This document shows positions 8,150-17,668 of a stretch of DNA of 17,668 nt, one piece after another. How positions within the stretch are numbered: position 1 is the stretch's first letter; each line of letters opens with the position of its first letter. Position numbers and translations under genes: made by a program. The notes below the pieces were generated by a model. The model did not search any database. It was not told the DNA's origin and saw only the letters and a list, made by a program, of their open reading frames with translations. The DNA is taken from NCBI GenBank assembly GCA_015852425.1, contig JAAAIG010000577.1, positions 1 through 17,668 on the forward strand, given 5' to 3'. The stretch is from Gryganskiella cystojenkinii. Taxonomy: Eukaryota; Mortierellomycota; Mortierellomycetes; Mortierellales; Mortierellaceae.

Positions 8150-10730
8150 ATGGACGACTCGAAACGTCATCGCCTCGTCCAGTCCGCATTCAACGCCCTA
8201 GACCATAACAACGATGGCTCCATTAACGCCAGGGATCTCGCCTCAGTCTACGCAGACACATTCCCAACACTCGAACCAGGAAATGTTGTTCTCGATGAGG
8301 TACAGACACTCAAACATACTATTCGCTTTCCCCAGGGAACAAACAGCTCTAAATTCAGCAGGACCAGGGCTGGATAAGCCTTTTCCCAGTCAACTCTGCA
8401 CTCGAGGAGACCAGGAGCTTTTGTTATGCATTCCGACCTGTCCATTCATCGCCATTCATCAGATCTAGTCGACATTTCACGCGTTGTATCCAGTGTGTAT
8501 TGTTAGCGCTGCCTCGGTGCTTCCCTTTATATTTTGCAAGGAGATAAAGGAGATAAGAAGCTCCTCGGAAGACAAGATCGTAAACCAGACGCACACGCAC
8601 GCAACCACCACCACACCTTTAGTCATGATTACCCGTCTCCTCTCGCCCCTGGCCCAGGCTGGTCTCCTTCCCTCTCAAACCCCACTACCTTAGCCGATGC
8701 AATCGGAGATCCCCAATCAAGTCTGGCCTGTTCTCTTCCCCTAACTTAACGTCTTGTTGTCTTGTCATTGTTCGAACTAGGCGACAGCCAATGCCCTGAT
8801 ATCCATTGCCTCGGGAACATCCTCAAAAGAGGGACAGGATTCGCCCTCCATCTCTTTTCAGGACTTTCATAACTTTTTAAAGATTCATCGGATAGAGGTC
8901 ATGCCCACGGGAGAGGAATGGACCCGTGAGAGTTTAGAAACCCTACTGAAAGATCTGACCCAGGTCAAGATCTCCTCTTCTTCCTCGGATACTCTTCATC
9001 AGGAAACGTCGGGTAAGCGATGATAAGGAAGTGTAACTATGCAGGAGCGAAAAAGAGGAGGAAAAGGGATCGGATGTGCGTTTGTGTACTTTGTCACTTT
9101 TGGGATGAGGTTTGTGCGCCAACAAGAGTCAGTGTTGCTTTGTTTGTTTTTGAACAAAAATTGCGTTTCTTTGGGAGGACAATCGAAGAACAAAAAAAAA
9201 CAGGTCCATCATGGTTCTCCGTTTGCTTTTTGGACATTTTTTTTTTTTTTTTTTTAGGGCCTAGAGCACCGCCCTGTCCCTCTCTTTTTATTCTCAAGGA
9301 AACAAGAGACAGGGTTTCTTTGATAACCAACCATTCGAGTGGCTGCAATTTATGAAACAGAAAAAGAAAAGCTGTCTCTATATGAACTTTACTGATCATA
9401 CCCATCGTTTTTATGATTTCCTGGTTTTTGCACCTCATCTTGTAGCTGTCAAACCCGCGCAGGACACTTCTCAACCAAAAAAAACCGAGCTCGGGGTGTT
9501 AGACTCGTTCAAACGCGTGCTTAGCAGCGATACCATCAAACACTTGATTGCTGGAGGTGCTGCTGGTGCGGTCAGTCGTACCATCGTCAGTCCTCTTGAA
9601 CGTATGAAGATTCTGTTCCAGGTTCAAGGACCCGAGCCTGCCAACTATCAGGGAGTCATTCCCACATTGCGCAGGATGTGGGTAGAGGAGGGCATGGTCG
9701 GATTTATGCGCGGTAACGGTACCAATGTCATTCGTATCGTCCCTTACAGTGCTGTTCAATTCGCAAGTTACGAGCAGTTCAAGAAGGTGGGAGCCGCAAC
9801 AGTGACGGATGTTAAGAGGAAGGATCAGGAGGATCGGGGTTCAAGAAACTAACACAGGTGCCTTATGTCGTCTTCTCGTGACATTAGCTACTCATGGACC
9901 CTGCAAAGCACGATCTGGATACACCAAGGCGATTGGCTGCGGGAGCAATGGCAGGACTGACGTCAGTAGCTTGCACATATCCTCTGGATATTGTCCGTAC
10001 TCGACTTTCCATCCAGTCAGCTCAAATGGCCAACAACAAGGAAGCACAGGCGAAGCTTCCTGGTATCTGGAAGACGATGGTTCTTATCTATACAAAGGAA
10101 GGAGGCATCGTCGGCTTGTATCGTGGGCTGGGACCAACACTAACCGTAGGTTTATGCTCTTGGATGATAGTGTCGCATTGCAGCCTCATTCACAAAAAAA
10201 GGACAATTTCTCACCAGGTCGATACTGTGTCTTATACTAGGGTGTTGCTCCTTATGTCGCGCTCAACTTTCAAGCTTATGAGGTTCTTCGTGCTTACTTG
10301 ACACCGCCAGGAGAGACATCCCCATCAGTAGGGATGAAATTGCTTGGAGGCGCGCTGGCCGGCAGTTTTGCGCAGACTGTGACCTACCCCCTGGATGTCC
10401 TTCGTCGCAGGATGCAAGTCACGGGGATGGATTCGGTCTCATACAAGTATAGCTCCACATGGGATGGAGGTAAGCGATCGAGTCAAGACACTTGTGAGGA
10501 CGGAGGTGCTGCAGTCTAGGGACCACCTGCCAGCCAACTAACTTGTCTCTCTATTTTTTTCTTTCATCCATGCAGTCAAAAAGATTATCAAGCAGGAGGG
10601 TGTCCGGGGTCTTTATAAGGGTATGGTTCCTAACTATCTTAAAGTCGCGCCAGCCATCTCAATATCGTTTGTCGTCTATGAACAGTGCAAGCAAATGTTG
10701 ATTGGCAAGAAGACCACTGCTGGCATGTAA
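8150..10730 (+). CDS. EF-hand-bearing mitochondrial solute carrier (SLC25 family)
   Basis: Spliced model of 454 residues with exons 8150-8299, 8781-9012, 9446-9786, 9888-10145, 10241-10469 and 10576-10730; introns are 481, 433, 101, 95 and 106 bp and all phases close. Residues 18-29 form an EF-hand loop ([12 protein letters not shown], Asp instead of Glu at position 12). A degenerate partner follows near 60-90 ([12 protein letters not shown]). From about residue 158 come three SLC25 repeats, each with the carrier signature: SPLERMK (Pro177), YPLDIVRTR and YPLDVLRRR, with [26 protein letters not shown] ending repeat 1 in pieces. The protein should lie in the inner mitochondrial membrane. The repeats look most like the fungal YPR011C-type adenosine-phosphosulfate carrier and CoA/ATP-Mg carriers; the N-terminus recalls calcium-regulated ATP-Mg/phosphate carriers (SCaMC, Sal1). 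The substrate is therefore unresolved, but an adenine-nucleotide-like solute is likely. Confidence 0.9.
9237..9255. repeat. T19 homopolymer inside carrier intron 2
   Basis: Nineteen consecutive T followed by AGGGCC. It lies in the second intron of the carrier gene and resembles an acceptor (poly-T then AG), but the sequence behind it has no usable donor and runs into a stop in the required phase. I treat it as intronic. Confidence 0.85.
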
Positions 10731-11117
10731 AAAGCACACACACGCTATATTTGAATTTATGAAAAACCACGATATCCCTCTCTTTCGTAGAATTATTCCC
10801 TTTTGTTGCTTGCCGCTAGTTACCCCTCTCCACTCACTTCTCCTTCAACTCGTTCCCCTGTCCATAAAAAAAAAACGAAGAAATAAAAAGCAACGCTGAA
10901 TAGAGCATACGATGAAGTTGTTTCCGGTGACATCACGAGATTCTCATTCACGTGATTTCAAGTGTTTTCTCTCAACGGATTCAATCCTCGACCACTTCTC
11001 CGCTCAGGCACCGGAGCAAAGACAAGAGTGCAAAAACGGGGCATCAAATTACATTCTTTCTGTTCGTTCATCCATTTTGCATCACTCCCTCCACTCCATA
11101 CCCTTTTTTTAATCATC
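10731..11117 (+). promoter_or_regulatory. Carrier 3' region and ATP20 promoter
   Basis: Tandem gene spacing of 387 bp. AATAAA at 10882-10887 in an A-rich stretch is a likely poly(A) signal for the carrier. The palindrome TCACGTGA at 10948-10955 lies about 165 bp before the ATP20 start. On the minus strand it reads ATCACGTG, which fits the RTCACRTG consensus of Cbf1-type bHLH factors. A short pyrimidine tract precedes the start codon. No gene is seen. Confidence 0.45.
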
Positions 11118-11958
11118 ATGAACAACGTCACCAAGACCATCTCTACCGCCGGCTCGACCGCTACCAAGTTGACCGGTACGTCCTTTCGGAAATAAGCCCC
11201 CTTTTTTGTTTTCAATCGGATCTCTTAGGATTCTTGATTTGGAGAGCCGAAATGCTTTAAATGCAAGAGATTGCAACTGCCCGAGACTTGGAGTCGAAAG
11301 GAATCAAGGAGAATCTGATCAGAATATGCAGCATGGACAAAGAGGATGGGAAGAGCAGTTCATCAGAGTGGATATGATTCACAATAACGCCAGCTTCCAT
11401 GCAATGAAAACAGTGTTCCTCGGGAACGGATGGATGTGAACGGGAACATCAGGGTCCAAAAGCCAAACAAACCAGCCACTTGGGCCACTCTTTCTCTCCT
11501 CACCGCCCCCTTTTATTTTCTCAAAGACAGCATCATAAGGAAGGACACACAAGTCGATCAGCCCTTCTCGGAAGATCGCCCGTCGATACCTTTATTGGTG
11601 AAGAGGAAACCTTTGTATTTGCTAACCTCTCTTTTTCTATTGTTTCTGTTTCTCAACAGGTCCCATCCTCTACAACGCCAAGGTCGCTGGTCAGATTGCC
11701 AAGCAGGTCTACATTCGTGAGGGTATGGCCCCCCCTTCGAGCGCTCAGTTCGAGACCGCCAAGGACGCGACTTTGAAGTTCTTGCAGTCTGCCCGTTCCG
11801 CCAACACATGGAAGAACATCTCCAAGGATCAGTACTTGAAGGCCGGTTTGGTCGCTGCTGAGGCTTACACCTTCTTCCTCTTCGGTGAGATCATTGGACG
11901 CAGGAACTTTCTCGGTTACGATGTGAAGAGCGTCGATAGCCACGGAGAGCACCATTAA
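11118..11958 (+). CDS. ATP20: Mitochondrial ATP synthase subunit g
   Basis: Spliced model of 118 residues with exons 11118-11175 and 11660-11958, joined across a 484-bp intron (GTACGT donor, CAACAG acceptor, phase 1). Subunit g is a small Fo protein of the inner membrane that, with subunit e, stabilises ATP synthase dimers and so shapes cristae. The yeast protein is 115 residues, so the length fits. Conserved features are GPILYNAKVAGQIAKQVYIRE after the splice (read in pieces), and a C-terminal membrane helix starting near AGLVAAEAYTFF. That helix carries GEIIGRR, whose Gly95-x3-Gly99 is the GxxxG dimerisation motif known in this family. The tail is hydrophilic (SVDSHGEHH). The first 20 residues are basic and Thr/Ser-rich. 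Codons are strongly C/G-ending, consistent with high expression. The annotation is secure. Confidence 0.94.
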
Positions 11959-12294
11959 ATTACTTCACACTTCAATATCTCCCCCCCACTTTTTTACCGC
12001 CAACAACAAACTCACTCCCCTCTTAAAAACCCTCCTTTTGCATTTTCTCGGCATCCACCCCCAACCATAAAGAGAGAAAAAAAAATATACATCCCTTCGG
12101 TTATTTTTTGTGAATAATCTAACCCACCTTCATTGAGATAGTCGTTTTGCAGAGTCCTTGAGAAAACAACTTGGTTTTTTACTATTTTTTTTTTTTAAAA
12201 TGTTTGTTTTGGATATGAAAGATACTACTACAAAATGGCACGCGACTCTAAAAAATGGTAGGATATATCGATGTTTGATTTTTTTTTCTCATGT
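11959..12294. terminator. Convergent 3' region between ATP20 and kinesin
   Basis: 336 bp between two stop codons, holding the 3' UTRs of both genes. It is rich in C runs (11980-11990) and A/T runs (12076-12086, 12188-12199). No exact AATAAA was found on the plus strand after ATP20; a near match is CATAAA at 12067-12072. No coding signal. Confidence 0.4.
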
Positions 12295-17004
<4,710 letters not shown>

Positions 17005-17668
17005 GTGGGGCGATAAAAGATGATGGACACCAAGTAAACAGATAATGAAAACAAAAAAAAAATAAAAAAACGCGGAGAAGGAAGGAAGGAAAGTTGTGGA
17101 AAATGGAAAGGGTTTGGGGGAGGGGGTTGCTGTCGACGACGAGGAAAATAAATTAATGGCGAAGACAGACAAAAAACGACGAGATTTGGATTGGAATCGA
17201 GGATTGGGTCATTGATTTGAGAAAAAAGAGGGCAGAGAGAGGGTGCAGACAAATGCGATGAGCAGACCACGAAAAAAAAAGAGAGTCAGAACAGGGACTT
17301 TCTTCAGGGACTTTTTTTTTTTTTATTTTTTTGTTTGTTTGAGTAACGCGTGTGCGCGTGGCCCACAGTTTTGTTTCCTGTTCTCCCTTTCCGTCTGTTG
17401 TTTTGTCTGTGAGAGCCACTGTGTGGGGGAAACAAACCCTTGCCCTTATTTCTCTTTCTTCCCTTGCATGGAACATGGAACCGAAAGAGCTGGAGAAGAC
17501 TTTCACAGGACGCAAAAAAACACACACACGCATGCCCAGCCTTTGGATCAAGGTCAAGGTCACGTGAACGCATAGTCACGTACAGTTAGCGATTTTTGTA
17601 CGTATATGCCCGTGCGCTGACTGACTGACACGGAACCCTTTTTTTTTTTTTGCCTTCGGGTCTAAGGA
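17005..17668 (-). promoter_or_regulatory. Upstream region of the kinesin-13 gene
   Basis: No coding exon is supported. Purine-rich on the plus strand near the gene (17049-17140), hence pyrimidine-rich on the transcribed strand, as expected of a fungal leader. Two GTCACGT elements occur at 17559-17566 (GTCACGTG, a full match to RTCACRTG) and 17575-17582 (GTCACGTA), preceded by a doubled AAGGTC word. They lie about 560 bp from the kinesin start and could equally serve a gene beyond the window. T and C runs occur at 17311-17324 and 17638-17651. Confidence 0.4.

Noticed and set aside
11206..11439. 77-codon plus-strand frame inside the ATP20 intron
   Set aside because: Wholly intronic, with no family resemblance and codon use unlike the flanking exons; no evidence of a nested gene.

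Overview
The window looks like about 17.7 kb of nuclear DNA from a filamentous, early-diverging fungus. A Mortierella-like or other Mucoromycota-type lineage is my inference. Supporting signs are intron-rich genes with mostly 74-115 bp internal introns (GTA/GTR donors, YAG acceptors), pyrimidine-rich intergenic DNA full of poly-T/poly-A runs, strong Gln/Ser/Thr low complexity in regulatory proteins, and fungal-type gene families. I see no operon logic, transposon, CRISPR array, rRNA or tRNA. The protein models below come from splicing by hand; wherever phases could be tested, they close without a frame break.

Layout, left to right. 1-607: pyrimidine-rich promoter. 608-3709 (+): three-exon protein tyrosine phosphatase with an N-terminal rhodanese-like domain, of the Pyp1/Ptp2-3 MAP-kinase-phosphatase type. 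4019-5910 (-): five-exon gene that I read as REC114, a meiotic double-strand-break factor, convergent with the phosphatase. 5911-6491: divergent promoter region with microsatellites. 6492-6902 (+): intronless 136-residue protein of unknown function. 6903-8149: no firmly assignable gene, but a coding-like, probably minus-strand spliced segment at 7374-7749 and a possible start exon near 8032. 8150-10730 (+): six-exon mitochondrial solute carrier carrying an EF-hand-like N-terminus. 11118-11958 (+): two-exon ATP synthase subunit g (ATP20). 12295-17004 (-): nine-exon kinesin-13 with an N-terminal SAM-like segment and a 100-residue glutamine-rich tract. 17005-17668: its upstream region.

The genes do not form one pathway. 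Two are mitochondrial (carrier, ATP20) and lie in tandem. The others cover kinase signalling (phosphatase), meiosis (REC114) and microtubule dynamics (kinesin-13). I did not find a clearly new biological system. The points most worth following are the REC114 model with a concealed 51-bp last exon, the EF-hand/carrier combination, the SAM-polyQ-kinesin-13 architecture, and the unassigned coding-like signal at 7374-8032.
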